Positions 1 to 13,000 of a DNA stretch of 64,000 nucleotides are shown here, one piece after another. The translations under genes were made by a program, and so were the position numbers. Source of the DNA: Marthasterias glacialis. Lineage: Eukaryota; Echinodermata; Asteroidea; Forcipulatida; Asteriidae. The stretch is taken from the NCBI GenBank assembly GCA_911728455.2, contig OU452228.1, forward strand, positions 7,364,129-7,428,128, read 5' to 3'. How positions within the stretch are numbered: position 1 is the first letter of the stretch; each line of letters starts with the position of its first letter. The notes under the pieces were generated by a model that saw nothing but the letters and a program-made list of their open reading frames with translations, searched no databases and had not been told where the DNA came from.

Positions 1-379
1 TCTTTAAGTTTTCCCATTAATAAATAAATAGGTTTGTTTTTGATTGAGGACTAGACTTGACTTTTGTAGTTTTAGCTGTGCATTTACAAAGCAGGGTAAA
101 TTTGTATTATTCCATAACCTAATTTTCATGACCGACTTCAGCTGTTTGGTAAACTGTTCTTCCTTCAGCATAGAGAGTTTTGTTTTCTGCTCTGTTTTTC
201 TTTCAACCGATGTAACAGTTTTCCAGTCACAGATGCCATGTCTTGCAATCATTGTTGTCTGAAAAGCAATAGATGGTCCTTTGTGGTAGGTAGAGGGGTT
301 ATTGATAAATAAGCAACCAGGCTTCCATAAAAGTGGATGTGTGTCCCTGTACCTGGCTTAGTTGTCATTCTGTTTTGAT

Positions 380-553
380 CAGGCCTTGATCTTAACCGAG
401 GCCGTTGGCCTCATGCCCTGTCGAGTTGGCCAACATGCCCGGCCCTTCAAAAGAATTGCCCTGTCACTACCAACTTGGCCAGCATGCCCTTGTACAATTT
501 CTCTGATTTGGACAGCAAAGGCCTGCCCCTGTTTTTCTTAAGATCGAGGCCTG
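380..553. mobile_element. hAT-type MITE, copy 1
   Basis: Ends are inverted repeats: CAGGCCTTGATCTTAA on the left, TTAAGATCGAGGCCTG on the right (one mismatch in 16). It is flanked by a perfect 8-bp duplication GTTTTGAT (372-379 and 554-561). An 8-bp target duplication and CA-starting ends are hAT traits. No coding capacity. A second copy is at 26543-26729. Confidence 0.8.
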
Positions 554-814
554 GTTTTGATGTTGTATTGTTTTTTCAAGGCCTATCCACCTCAAGCCCC
601 ACTTTTTTGGATTTTGCCACTTCTCTAATAATGTAGGGTGCCAGCACCTTAATTCTGAGGTTTTGGGTCTCTCATAATTTCCTTAAGATATTACACTTTG
701 TGCCTGAAGTGGAAATAAACGTGATAGTGAATTGAATTGAATTGAATTCTTGAACAGATATCAACTAGACCACCAAGCTCATCCGATGATGAGAGACCAG
801 TTCAGATCCAATAA

Positions 815-987
815 AGGCTGGTTTATAGTCGGTCGTGCGACGGTCGTGCGACAGTAAAACTGACGCATGACGTGGTTTATAGTCGACGCTGATGCCTCAG
901 CGACTATAGACTGCAATGATAAGGCTCAGCGTCCAGTGATCACAGCGTCGAGCGATTATCATTGCGCAACAAACTATAAACCAGCCT
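815..987. mobile_element. PIF/Harbinger-type MITE
   Basis: 15-bp perfect terminal inverted repeats AGGCTGGTTTATAGT, flanked on both sides by TAA (812-814 and 988-990). A 3-bp TWA target duplication is typical of PIF/Harbinger. The inside carries GGTCGTGCGAC twice in tandem and a palindrome around 867-907 (TTTATAGTCG / CGACTATA). Non-coding, 173 bp. Confidence 0.8.
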
Positions 988-1071
988 TAAGAACAATTTA
1001 ACAGACGTACATGGATGCAGAACTAGTGTGATGAAGAGCAGTAGCTTAATTTGCTGAAACTTTTGTTTTAG

Positions 1072-4000
1072 ATTCACAAAGGGTGACGAGGATGTAATCA
1101 GGCATTGTTTCCGCTACACTGTGCCGGTACTAACAAGCGTCATAGCACTGCAGAAAGAGAGACAACTTAAACAAGAAACACAGGTAGGATTTCTTAGCTA
1201 TTCAGCTCAACGTCTCGTGGGTGTTTTTTAGGTTATTATTTTGGTTTATTGAAAATAGTGCAGTGCAGCGGCCAAGAAGCCGAAAAATACAGTTTACAAT
1301 CATAAAAAAAAATAATAATAATAAAAATAAAATAAGAATAAGAAAACAAGATAACAAATTGGTTTCATTCCAAAATGAAGCCAGATTGCATCAATCAGAG
1401 GCTCAAAAAAAAAAAAAATAAAAAAATTGGCTGTCCTTCAAGTTAATTGAATTAAAACTACATTAGTGTCCACCCTTGATGCGCATCCTACTTCATCAGG
1501 CCAATTTCCCCGACAGCAACAAGACGTTTTTTCTTCCCCCTGTAATGGGAGGCAAAGGTTTCTTAATTCGTGCACTTAGGTTAATTAAAAAAGAGTCTCT
1601 AAACCAGCCAGACAAAGAGGGAAGTTGCCAAATAATTTGTTTTTCTGTAATGGAACCTTGTGCGGAGAAAAGGTTTCTGCTATTCGCTGTTTCATATTGG
1701 GCCCTGAGGATTTTGAAATTGGGAGACACAATGGATCTTGGTGAAAAGAAACTTGACATTTGTAGGAGTTAGCTGCCTTTTTGATTTCCACAAAGAATCT
1801 AATTTAACTTGATGCCAGTCGCTGTGAGAGTTATACTGTTATGAGCTGGAAGTGTCTAGTAAAGGATGGTGCATAATTTGTCACATCCGTCAAAAAAATA
1901 AAAATAAAGTAACACATTTTTTTGTGTACATGATCTTGATACATTATTTGCTGTTATATTGACATTCTCACAAAGTTTCATGACCTTAAACATAAGGGTT
2001 TTGGACAACCTGCAAATAACTAGATTTGCATTTTTGTCTTTTCATGTAGTGACATACGCTGAAATACATAGTGCTGGCATGGTGCCAAATATGCGTGGTA
2101 TGACTTGTGCATTTTCACAAAGTGATGAATTTCGTGACCTGTTTAAGTGTAGGGTTGTCAAGAAGTGACAAATCCCTATAAACATTATTTCGTAGACATG
2201 GCTCTGCAGGCAGGTATATTTTCTTTTATCATGAAGCGACGATTAAGTTTAGGAAGTAATAACTCTTGCAAGAATTAACATTTTTGACAGCTCTGTATGA
2301 CTGAAGAAGTCAGCATAAAATGGTAAGCAGTCTCGGTAGCAACAGTTTGAAAAATGTTTAACTATCAAGTGATTTTCTCTGAACATGGAATTGTGGCTGT
2401 GGGGCGGATTCGTCACTTTGTGAAAATGGCGACGAATTAATGACTCAAACCTGTCAATTTTGCATAGGGAAACTCACATGGCTCAGAGTAAGCATGTTTC
2501 ACCTGGAGATATGTTTCAAAAGTAAAATGCTGTAAAGAGCTAATGATATGTTAAATTTTTGTAACACAATCCTTTGAATTGCCTGTTCATGTTCCATTGA
2601 ACCTTATTTTCAGCTTTTCTTTTTGCCATTTTGAAGGGTATTTTGGTGCCTTTTTGCAATTTGCAAAGCTGCAGCCAACCATGCTAGAAACACTGAGGTA
2701 AACTTCTTCTCTTAAAGATAAATGGACTGGGTTCTTTTAGTGCATACCACTGCATACGGAACCTACCACTTGACATGTATGTGCCATCCAAATGAAGTCA
2801 TGGTTAAGTATCTTGCTCAAGGACAGAAGTGTCATGACCAGGACTCGAACCCACAATCTGACAACACGGGAACTTGAGTCCGGCTTCAGCCACAACGCTT
2901 CATACATTGAATGAATGATAAATAATTGTTTATACTTGTTTTTGTTTTGCAGTCGATGCTGCAGGTGGCAAAGAACCTGTTCACACACCTAGGTAGGTTG
3001 CATGAGGATGTCATTGCATGGTCTCACTCCCCACCCATTCTCAGTTCCTTTGATAGTAGTCTAGATATGTGTTCTCTTGTACCCTTTGACAATCTTGCTG
3101 AAGATCTTGATAGAAGGTTTCGCACTTCTAACACCTCGCTAAAGGAAACGCTACACTGGCATGTTGACAGTGACTCCCTGTCTATCAATCGGATGCGAAA
3201 TCAGGATGCGATACCCAATCGTAGCAAAGGGAGGTTCTCTGGACAGGCCCGCCCTTCTCCTTACCCAGTGATGTGCACAGCTGAGGATAAGCAGAGGAGG
3301 AGAGCCAAGCGGCAGTCCCCTCCATTTCACCAGCAGCTCCGCCAGCAGAAGTTCTGGCAAGAGGTGACCCCGAGCAAGCAGACTTCATCGGAGGCCCTGG
3401 CTGTTCTTGAGAGGGACACACTCCAGGCTCTGGAGCAACTAGGACACTCCGGATACACCCCATCATCTGAGAATGTCAGTCAGGGGTCACCAACCCTTGA
3501 CCCGACTGCGTACCGGAGTTCCTCGGGGGCTAGCCTTGACTACCATGATGCCTTGGATGTCTGGCAGGATCACTTAAGCTTCACTCAGGAGACTGGGTTC
3601 CGAGCTGCAAATGATCAGGCTGATACTAGACTGATACGTGCCTCTATGGAGAAAATCAACCAAGACCCTCCCGCATCCGATGACAACACTGCGTCACTGT
3701 CGGAGGTTGATACTGTACCCTCAAATGAGGAGGTCCAACATGTTCATTTCAGTGCAGAGCCCATGGATCAGCCTCACACTGTCGTTGAGTCCCCACCCCC
3801 AGATCTCAGTCAGTTTGGAGAATCAGAAGGAAATGTCCAGATGATATCAAGCCCAGAGGGCAGCGCTTCATCAACTCACCATCATGCTGATTGGCAGACG
3901 GTCCCAGTGGACAGCCAATCAGGTGAAGGGTTACCGAGGCGTCTTGGCAGTGTCTTAGAGTTGGATTGGTCACCTGGTACGCTGAGTGTCCACTGCATAG

Positions 4001-7000
4001 ACCAGGCAGCATCCGCTCAGCTTCAGGAGACTTGTATGTATGGTTTCCTCTCGTAGATGTTGAGTTTGAAGTTTTGGTTGACTGTTGTATTCCTGACTTG
4101 TTTGTTGATTTGAACATTTGTTGATGACCGCTTCAGTTGATTCTTCAATGATTACAGAAGAGATTTATGCTACAACTTAAGTTAAGTGTCAGTTTGGGGA
4201 ATTCAGGGGGTTGGTTTTGAGTAAGAACATCAACAATCAATTGTTGATGTTCTAATTCATTCTAAAAGTTCTATTTTTGTTTTCAATGTTGAGAAATCTG
4301 GTTAATTGTTGATATGACAAGTGTTGGTTGGAAAGTTTGGTTAAATATTCTATTAGGAAATTAGTAATGGTTTAATTTTTGATCAGCTATTTGTTTTGTT
4401 CAATTGTTGTCAATCATTGTCTACTACTTAGAACACTCATTCCCTTTATTGTTGTTCCAATTTGGAAATTAACAGTTTTTTTTAAGTTTTTTTTTAAAGG
4501 TTTTTAAAATATTTTTTTGGCAATGACCAATTTTAAGTTGATACTCCTTGTACTAACATGTTTTTATATACACGTAGGTAAATTACAAAAATTACTGCCA
4601 GAGTGAACAATATTGACAGTTTTGTATGACTGAAGAAGTCCGCTTTGTTGCTGTAGTGAAATGCTAATGATAGAATGGTAAGCAGTCTACGAAACGGCAG
4701 ATCGAAAAATGCAATTCTGTTTTGTTGCGTACAAATCAAAGTTGCTTGTCAGTTTAGAACATACCCAATTTAGTAATCAAACTTTCACAACACAGCAATT
4801 CGCAATTTTGAAATGTAAAATTATGTTGCTCGACAGAAGTTTTATAAGAGAGATAATACACTAATTAAAAAAAAAAATAAAAAATTAAATAATAAAATCA
4901 TTCCCATCCTGTTTTCAACAAACATACTATGCTTTCAGCCTATCAAAATTTCAGCAAATTTGGTGGTCACATTTTTAAAAGTAAAACTTTGTGGTTGTCA
5001 GGGATTTGGGGGACAATCCTTTAGTGCTTATTTAAATTTTGGAAATAAAATAAAGAAACTAAGTGCTTTGGGACATACATTTGTGGTATTTCAGATGAAA
5101 GTATCTAAAATAATTTGTATGTGGCAAGCAACTTTTCAGCCGATTTCTTCTTTTTCTTGAATATAAGTGCCATAGAAAACTGAAAAACCGTGTACAAGGT
5201 TTCCGTGCTTGGCCATTTCCTGAAATAAACTTTCAAATGACAAATCTGCCATACTTTTTTTTTTTTTTTTTTTTTAATTATAAATATCGTTACCAACTTC
5301 GTATCATGTAAACCTGTAAACTTGTTTTGGATGCATTTGACTCTACATCAAAGGCTGTCGCCAAACACTCACCAGTCATAACAAGGCTTGAGCGTCCACA
5401 CTTCCCCCTGGTGAACTTACCCAAGTGTTTGTACAAGATATGCCTCATTTGCCGTGGCCTTAAACATACAGTCAGATCATCATGTCAAAGGCTTTTTTCT
5501 TTCTTATGTAGGATCTTGCATCAAAATTGCCCAAAGCTAAGATAACATTAAAGGGGAAGAACATGTATAGGACGCTGTCTTTAAGAAGATGAAGTTCATT
5601 CCGTTCTTTTAGGTACAAAAATCCAAACGTTTTTTGCCTATCCTACAGAAAATCATCCAAAAAACGGCACTCGCAAGTACAATTTAAAAACAAAAAGCAA
5701 ACCTCATCAGTTGGATACTATATTATTTTTAACAAAAAAAACGACCTACATTTAAAAAAAAAAATTTCCTGAATATTAAGTTCATTCAAGCATAGGCTAA
5801 GTTCGCGCAAGGACCATTTGTCGAATAAAGGTCGATGTTGCCTGGTACCCAACACATGTTTTTGAGGATGAGTACCAGTTAATATCAGCCACTAGTCGAC
5901 AAAAGGTCCTTGCGCGAACTTGGCCATATTCGGTTCTCATTTTGCTGGTAGGTGAAAGTCAATAGACTGTGCGAGTCTGGCACGTATTTGAATGCATGGA
6001 CCCGTTGGCGTGTACGATTTATGTTCCCTTTCACTCATTAAAGCAATGATATATAATCCAAACTTAGGGAGCCTTATGAAATTTCCATCGGTTTCTTTTC
6101 GAAGATGACCTCTCAAGAAACGGATAGGTATCGTCTTAAAAACAACAAACAAACAAACAAACAAACAAACAAAACAGACTTCTGAAACTTCTGCCCTGTT
6201 ATAAAAACCTTCACATCCACATTCCTGTATATCCTTGTTTTGCAATAAACATGAAATGTTCTCGGCTCTGTTTCCATTAAGGAAAGCTTTGTGCCCTCCA
6301 GCAATAGGGGGGAAAAACTACTCTCTGTTTGTTTTCTCCTTGTCCATCCAAATCCCTTCCGTTTGCGCTGTCCCCGCCCCCTTTACTCCCCCTTGAGGCT
6401 GACAAAGAGTGTTACAGTTGTAATCGTACGGCAGGTTGGCCAGACAAATCAGGGGCTTGTTTTTGGTGCGAGATAGCTGTGCTGGGGTTTTCTTAACGGG
6501 CTAGGTGACGGATGTCTGTTCTCGCTGGGGGGAATAGAATCGGGGGGAAAGGAAGAGTGCATTATATCCAGTAACATGCCTTTAGGATAATTAACATGTG
6601 CTGGTCAAAACTTGCTTGTTTTTTCAAACTCGAAAAAAGAAAAGCAACGAGGGAGACTGTGTCTGGAAATGAACATCAAACAAGTTATTTTGCTAGGAGA
6701 TTGATCGCATGCTCTCAAATAGGTTAATCACAAGCTTTTTGGTACACATCGCCGGAGAGAAAAATTGACTTAATTGCTTATATGGGAGACACATCGTGAG
6801 AAGTTGAAGATGCTTAATGTCGGACAAAGTTTAAGATGTTGTTTGTCATTTCTTTTGTGTAGTGTGTTTGATTTGTTGTTGTAAATTGTAAGTTCATTTC
6901 AGTAGTAATGAATTAATCTACATGTAGGTATGTCATGCGCTCTTATTCAATTCTGCTTATATTGTCTTGGGGGAGATAGTTCTGTAGTCAATTATATTTT

Positions 7001-10000
7001 GTTCCCTTCAAAGTTCAAGTAAAACTGCCATATTACATTTGCTTTTTGAAGAACTAAAAAAAAGGGCAATCGAAGACATTATGCGAAAAAATACAAAGAT
7101 CGGTGGGAAGCACTCATCAAAGGGAGAATTATGTTGCAGCCACACATGGATCCCGGGGGCATTGTGAAAAAAATCCCCCCAACTATCGAGTGGGAATCAT
7201 ATGAAAGAAATGATGGAGGAAGTAAAATGTGCACGTTTAAGGAATATTCCAAGCGTGTCTAATGCTGATTGTCACAGATCTTAGGAGTACTTGCGTACGC
7301 ACGGAGGGTTTCCAAGCGCAACTTAACACAATTGATCCCTCTGGCTAAGTCGACAGTGGAAGAAGATAATGAGCGGATTTCATGTCAATAAGAGGAGAGT
7401 GGATGTAGTGTGTGGGCTCACTGACAAAGTCTCTTTCTGCCCACATTTGACTGGAAATGGATAAAATTGCCGAGTGTATGGAACTAAAGGCTTTTCACTT
7501 TCTTTTTGAAGGGCTGTGATTTTATGCCTATGGCGTGTCGTGGCCGAGCGGATAAGAACACCTGACTCAAGCCCTGGTGTTACTGATCAGCAGAGTGTGG
7601 GTTCGAGTCCTGGTCGTGACACTTGTGTCCTTAAGCATAGCGCTTAACCCTTATGATGGCAAAAGCAACACCAAACTTGGACAAACACAAAACCTTGTGT
7701 TTTCTGAGAAGAAGACAACTTAAAAAAAAATTCCTCAGAAAAATGGCAATGTCCTTTTGCTTGCACTGCCACGGAACCAACGGGATCGAGCAGAAAATTA
7801 ACGCTCATGTCACTATAACTGAGAAATGGTGTGAATGTCGTGGAATAAGCGTCAGGAACACATCGCAGAAGTTGGAATTTTTGTACTGTTACTACTGTTG
7901 ATTTTTTTTTCTGATGGCAACTGATGCCGATCGTCTCAACATCGTCATCATTTTACTCAAGTCGTAAACAGTCGGCGACTAATTTGTTCCAAACGGTCTT
8001 AACTCAGGCACAGCATCATCCTGAAAAATCAGTCGCCGACTTTTCTGTGTCATCGCAAGGTCGACCTGCAGTTGGCTTAAAACGATAATTTCTTTGTGTT
8101 CTTTTTTTTTTTGTACATAGATGTTATAATCATTCAACGTTTGCTACGTACATTTCCCTGATTTGCCGTCTTCTTAAGATTAAAAAAAAAAAAAAAAAAA
8201 AAGCTTATGACATCAATCTCTTTATACTTTTCTTCTCTCCCCACATTGATAAGAAAGTCTGTTGAAAGAACTTGTTATCGATATGAAAGTGACCTAGAAG
8301 CAGAGGGCGAAGGCAAAAAAAAAGAAAAGAAGAAAACCCTGACAATTAACAATTTAGTGCAGGAGACAACTGTACCTATTGACGTCAGCGCTGCTGTTCA
8401 TACTAGCCGACATTCTTTCTGGATGCATTCAAGGGCTGCAAGTTTAATCATGTTATCGTTTCACTCCTGGGCATAGGCCAGACATGTTCTGCATGTCTGT
8501 AACATGGCCCCCCCCTCCTTTTTTTTTTTTTTGTAACGGGACTCAAGTCCCCTGACATGCTCCAACATTAATTAGTCGGATTTCAGGCTGGGATGAGCAT
8601 CTCAGCTGTGATGTTTGTTTGCAAATCTTCAATTCCGAAGTATCGTTTTCTGCTTGTACAATTTTTGTTGTTCTCGCTTGAAATTTGTTTCTAAATTGTA
8701 TATATATATGACTGTTCAGCTTGCACAATATTCCTAATTGTAGTTGTGTTTAATAAAATGTTGAGTTTACCAAGTTTATCCTAATTGATTGAAATTTAGT
8801 TTAAGTAACACTCTTCCCTTTGTCAGTACATTCTTATGAAAGACTTATCTTGATTTCTAAGTATTTTTGTGGTTGAAACCTTAAGTCCGCTAACCCTAAC
8901 CATCCCCTAACGCTGCTAAATCCAACTGCATGTTTTGTTTGGTTCCTTTGGACTGAAGACTGCACTAGTAAACTGATTATGCTTTACATTGGATCAGGCA
9001 CACCACCGTGATCACAGTCCAACATTTTGGATGTTGAGATAGCATATGATGTTGGTTTTTGTTGGGGCTAATCCTTTCAATTTTGACTTCCTTTTTTGGA
9101 GTTCTTCTTTAGAGGGGCGGTTGAATGAAAGAACTGATGAAAGCTCTCTCTCTCTTTTTCTATTGATAATGGTTGAGCCATCTTTACCTCATAAGCTCAT
9201 AACCTCATTTGAGGTTGTTTATATTTCATTAAAAAAAAAAAAAAAATCCATTTCGATGTTCCCTGGCAACTGAAGAACTGCTTTTATTGGTAGTTTTTCT
9301 TCGATGGATTAACTATGTTGTCTGCAATCTTGTTTTATCGTAATTGTAGATGATGTGCGGATACTGTTGAGGGAGATCATGATGGAGGCAAGAAACTTAA
9401 CACAGGCAGAGAGGTAAGAATCACCATGAAAGGAGCAGAATGTGACAAATCACTGGGTTAAGAATTTGTGTTCATGTAGTAAAAGATATTTAAAACCCTT
9501 TCTGCTGTCTGACTGTTCAGTATCATCAACTGTGGTTTTTGGATGATACACTATGCCAGCCTGCAATATGATACCCTGAAGTGAATGCATCCGCGCTTTA
9601 CACAGTCGACCCTCCTACTGTCTGACCATTCAATATCATCCACTGTGGTTTTGAATGATATATAAACTATATGATACATGTGGTGAATGCTTCTGCACGG
9701 TACACACAATGTACTAGCATTGTTAAAATGTTAGATCTGTGCACAGTGGATTGAATAGGCTAACAGTTCTTATATAGCGCTTTATCACAACTGAGGGCGT
9801 ATTAAAGCAAAGTATTTTTGCAAAGTATGTGGAGCTGTGTTTGAAATATAAGACCCATTCATTTACATAGCACCATATAACAGTTTACAAGGTGCTGTGG
9901 CGCAGTCTGCAACCAACCATACTAGAAAACACCGGGGCGAACCCCCTTTCTCTTAACGTGCACTGTGTTTACACGGTGCCTACTGCTTGACGTCCCATCC

Positions 10001-13000
10001 GAAGGACGAAGCAACACTGCTTAAGTGTCTTGCTTAAGGACACACGTATCAAGACCGGGGGACTCCAACCCACACTCTGCTGATCAGCAACACCAGAGCT
10101 TGGGTCCGTTGCGCTTGACCGCTCGGCCACGACACAATTGGTTTCAACTGGTTGGTCAACTCGCTGGAAAATGTTACCAAGAGAGTAGGAGGGTTTTGAA
10201 AATGGCACTTTTCTTGATAATGACTTATGCCCATCCTGTCCAACATATCACATATAAAGCCATAAACACAACATGAAAACATGATGACTTGTTGACTTCC
10301 TGTATGGATTAAATTGTCACAAGCTGCATTTCATTTTTTTTGTTAATATACCTTTGTAAATCTTGACAAGGAGGAATGAGTTTGTTCAATCCCAAAATAA
10401 ATGTTGGACTGTTAGGTCCATGGAAGGTTACAATTCTGGTAAATGTAGTAGGTCATTCATCTTAATTAGAATTCAAAAACGTTTAGATTTTCATGAAAGA
10501 ATGTTCTGATATCTGAGATTTGACCTCTTTATTTATCTTAGGTGCTCTCTGTTCTTAGTGGAGAATGATGAACTCGTAGCAAAAGTATTTGATGGACACG
10601 TCCTGGATGTAAGTACGGACTCAGATCAAGTTGTTTTGTCTTGGTAGCACTTATCCAACTGCTGGAACCATAGTCAATTTGGCGTGGGTGGCGTGTGCCT
10701 AAAGCACTCGCTTCTCACCAATCAAATGTGTCCCTGGTTCGATTCCTGGCTAGGGCCTTATGTGAGTAGAGTTGTGCATTGGTTCTCGCCTGTGCCACGA
10801 GGGTTTTTCTCCAGGCCATCTGGTTTTCCTCCCTTTAGGAACCAAAACACTTTCGATCTCGGGCTGTGCTCCACGGTCATTATGGGTTGATCTGTGTCTG
10901 GCTGCCAAAGGCACCCTTGAATGCCTGCAGCTCAAACACGTGTAGTCGTGTTCTTTGCAATTCAGCTTCTCAACTGCCAGTAAGGATGATTAGCCTCCCA
11001 AGTTATTATTATCATTATTGGAAGATTGGGAAGATTGGGTGGGAGGATGGGGTGAGGTTAAGAGACACAAGTCACCTACATGTAGATCAAGCACAATTCA
11101 CAACTCATGACGTGTAAGCAAGATGCTATTTCAAGAGTAAAAACTTCTTACAGCGTCAACATTGCAATTCTGATGGTTGGCTGTGAAGTGTTTGTTAAGA
11201 TGTTATTGATGTACTCAATGGGGACCATTTCTTCAAATTGAGGCAGTGGGGAAATTAGTTTTAGTTGAATGAGATGGGCACTTTTTCTCCTGTGTCCAAG
11301 TTACGAGAATTCAAGTCTAAATCCAAAGGTTCAATTCAGCAACAGTAAGTTTAAACAGTGACTTGTCTTCAAGAATAAAAAACAAATATGTCCTTATACA
11401 AGAGAATTACCCTGTTTTTGGAAATTTTGGCTGTGCCACTGTCTGCCTAGATATAGCGATCTGTGTACTTCATTCCTAGGACGATGGAGAATATTTAACC
11501 AAATAAATGTAATAAGTAAGGATTTGCGGTGACACCATGTGCTTGAAAACTCTTTTGAGTATATATGGTTCCGAAGGAACCGGTTGACTCAACGTTTCGG
11601 ACAATGTACTCTGTCAGGAGACAGAAATAAATGTCAGAAATAAATAATTTCTTTTTTTTTCTCAACAAGGAAATGGGTGAGGTCCGGATACCAATAACTC
11701 AGGGCATTGCTGGACATGTAGCAACTACCGGTAGGTCCAAAGTCTCATCTTTTCACCTTTTTTTATCCACACCAATGTTTCTCAGTCCCCCCAAAACACT
11801 GTTGTCCTGTTACTTTATTTTTTAAAGTGAGAAATGATTTCATTTCAAAAGAAGTTTCACTAATTTTGTTTCTCTTCCGACTTCCTAAAAACAGGCAAAA
11901 TCCTGAACATCTTCCTTTCAACCTTTTCTATCCACACCAATTTTTCTCAACCCCCCCACCCCCCCCCCCAAAAAAAAAACAACTGCCATTGCCCTTTTAC
12001 TTTATATTTAAAGTGAGTAATAAATGCATTTCAAATCTATCTTCACAAAACCTTGGCGATCCATGCTTATTGTTTTTGTTTCCTCTTCTGACTTCCCCAA
12101 AACAGGCAAAATCCTGAACATCAAGGATGCCTACTCTCATCCTCTCTTTTACCGAGGTGTCGACAACAGCACTGGCTTCCGGACGCGGAACATCCTGTGC
12201 TTTCCCATCAAGGACCGCTCAAGTGAGTCTTGCGAAGGAGGTCAGGAATATTTTTTATAACCAATTTTGACTCTTTTCCTCAACTCATCACAAAGAAGCA
12301 CTCAGCACCTCTCTGCTGTCGACTAAATGCCCAACAGCTCATCGCATCACTCATCTTACAAATTTCTTCTTGGAGGCAATTTCTGGTTATCTGGAGGGCC
12401 TTTTTCATCTTAGCTATTCCCAAGAAGCTCTTTCACTATGATGATATTCTGGGTGGTCAGAGGCCATTCCATAGTACTTCTTAGGTTGTTACTAGAATCT
12501 GTCCTTCAGCTGCTCTACTTGGAAGCCCTGCCGCTGAGATTGAGCATCTTGGGAGTCTCTTTTCATCCTGCAACTGCTTTTTTCGATACTTAAAAGCTAG
12601 AACTGGTCCATGGTTTTGCTGGTGTGCTCCAGGAAGCCTTGCCACTGATTAGAGTAAAAATCTGGGCTTGTCACTGTTTCTTAGATTGTCGTTGAACAGC
12701 TTGCGGGAAGCTTTGCCTCTATTGAAAGCGCAAATCTGAGGAGTTTGGTTATGTAGCTGCTGCTTCAATATGTTCTGTGAAGCTTTACCACTAACTAGAC
12801 TGATGAGATGGGTAGTCTGTGGTTATGTAGTTGCTGCCTCTTTAAAGTTTGTTGTCGAACAGTCTGTTCATTCGATCAGCAATCTTCTTTGACTGGTTTG
12901 TTTTATAGAAGCCATGCCACTACGAGTGGCAATCTTAATAGTCCAAGGTTGGTCTTAGATTAGAGAACGTATATGTGGCTTCTTTTGGGTATAGATCATA

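Larger units (their letters stand above)
1..1071. other. PDE2A intron (upstream of first visible exon)
   Basis: No exon recognised. Holds a 174-bp hAT-type MITE (380-553) and a 173-bp PIF/Harbinger-type MITE (815-987). The tract ending TTTTGTTTTAG at 1071 is the acceptor of the first visible exon. Confidence 0.7.
4057..9349. other. PDE2A intron
   Basis: AT-rich, no exon seen. Holds a pair-repeat copy (about 4612-4710), poly(A) runs, a palindromic element (5795-5925), an AAAC microsatellite (about 6141-6171), a SINE (7533-7650) and one copy of a dispersed repeat (about 8893-9043). Confidence 0.6.

Noticed and set aside
4-252. 82-codon minus-strand frame at the left edge
   Set aside because: Lys/Gln-rich sequence from a T-rich strand, no known motif, no splice context; may be chance.
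7533-7620. tRNA gene with good A and B boxes
   Set aside because: Followed by the SINE tail that recurs elsewhere with the same head; the acceptor stem does not pair well.
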